Under the pieces are notes generated by a model. That model worked only from the letters and a program-made list of their open reading frames with translations. It ran no database searches and had not been told where the DNA came from. Shown one piece after another: positions 39,003-39,273 of a DNA stretch of 39,273 bases. Numbering within the stretch: the stretch's first letter is position 1; each line of letters opens with the position of its first letter. Source of the DNA: RGIG4074 sp964459165 (GTDB lineage: Bacteria; Bacillota; Clostridia; Christensenellales; Borkfalkiaceae); contig CAYWKM010000010.1 in NCBI GenBank assembly GCA_964459165.1, positions 1 to 39,273 of the forward strand, read 5' to 3'. The translations under genes were made by a program, and so were the position numbers.

Positions 39003-39031
39003 AGTCTAACACTTTTCCGCCTCTTTGTCAA
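39003..39031 (-). promoter_or_regulatory. Promoter of tetR
   Basis: Minus strand: perfect TTGACA at 39031-39026, a 17-bp spacer and TAGACT at 39008-39003. The leader is only about 13 nt. Confidence 0.8.
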
Positions 39032-39196
39032 CGGAGATAGGGAAAAAAGAGCCCCGCTGAAACGCTTCCTATAAAGAAGAAAAACAAAAATTTTACAGAG
39101 CCGCGTTTTTTCTATCGAAAAATATAAGCCAAACGATTCGTCTTTTTATGCTCTATCTATCGGCGCTTTCTATTCGTTCGATGATTGCCCCTATCG

Positions 39197-39230
39197 TTTC
39201 AATTTATCATTTCAATTTATCATTTCAATT
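39197..39230. repeat. 13-bp tandem repeat, about 2.6 copies
   Basis: TTTCAATTTATCA at 39197-39209 and 39210-39222, then TTTCAATT. It lies in the final 240 bases, where no gene is visible within the window. Confidence 0.8.
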
Positions 39231-39273
39231 CGACGCCCTTCGATCCTTTTTCGCGCTTCCGCCGCCGAAGAGC

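Noticed and set aside
39197..39230. Start of a CRISPR array
   Set aside because: Units are 13 bp, directly abutting and AT-rich, with no spacers; it is a simple tandem repeat.

Overview
The window looks like a chromosomal segment of an uncultured, Gram-positive Clostridia-type bacterium (Firmicutes). The evidence is the mcsA-mcsB-clpC arginine-phosphorylation locus, DegV, a B12 riboswitch feeding an ECF-type S component, the short eukaryote/archaeal-like ProS, a split AccA/AccD carboxyltransferase inside a type II fatty-acid cluster, and many textbook sigma-A promoters (17-18 bp spacers) with AGGAG-type ribosome binding sites. I see no phage, transposase, CRISPR array, rRNA or tRNA. The lineage is an inference; no marker here fixes it below class level.

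Layout. (1) 1-4951, minus strand: patatin-like lipase, aroC, aroB, aroE, aroQ and a HAD phosphatase cut by the window edge, tightly packed with ATGA overlaps. (2) 5001-9806, minus: clpC, mcsB and a shortened mcsA with its own promoter, preceded by an XRE regulator with a membrane domain; no ctsR is present. (3) 9900-11563: a GNAT acetyltransferase, a six-helix membrane protein and two intergenic stretches that look like structured RNA. (4) 11743-13295: proS. (5) 13273-15283: a B12 riboswitch with a terminator, a lipoprotein with two near-identical DUF4430 domains, and an ECF S-component-like protein. (6) 15435-20310: degV (minus), then phosphohexomutase and transketolase (plus). (7) 20311-22600: a region with a 60-bp palindrome, a RecD/Dda-like helicase with an apparently leaderless mRNA, and a small membrane-anchored protein. 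(8) 22891-26615: a LURP-one-like protein, a DUF308-like membrane protein and an OmpR/HAMP-kinase two-component system. (9) 26776-29421: a candidate small RNA, a radical SAM DNA repair protein with its DUF4130 partner, and a small secreted-type ORF. (10) 29471-30165: rubredoxin and a gene-poor stretch. (11) 30171-39031, minus: tetR, FMN reductase, plsC, acpP, a ketosynthase fusion, fabG, fabZ, fabD, accD and accA.

The most unusual object is the 794-residue ketosynthase fusion at 34056-36440. Its first half is a complete FabF with the Cys-His-Lys-His set. Its second half keeps the fold signatures, but the nucleophile is Gln and both catalytic His are lost. That is the signature of a chain-length factor (KS-beta) or KSQ domain, here fused to the only KS of a cluster that looks like primary fatty-acid synthesis (acetyl-CoA carboxyltransferase, FabD, ACP, FabG, FabZ, PlsC). 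FabH, an enoyl reductase (FabK/FabI), AccB and AccC are not in the window.

Pathway logic: the aro genes supply four steps from DAHP to chorismate (AroB, AroQ, AroE, AroC). The fab/acc/plsC block supplies malonyl-CoA, elongation and acyl transfer to lysophosphatidate. McsA/McsB/ClpC supply phosphoarginine-marked proteolysis. The B12 block supplies regulated capture and uptake of a corrinoid.
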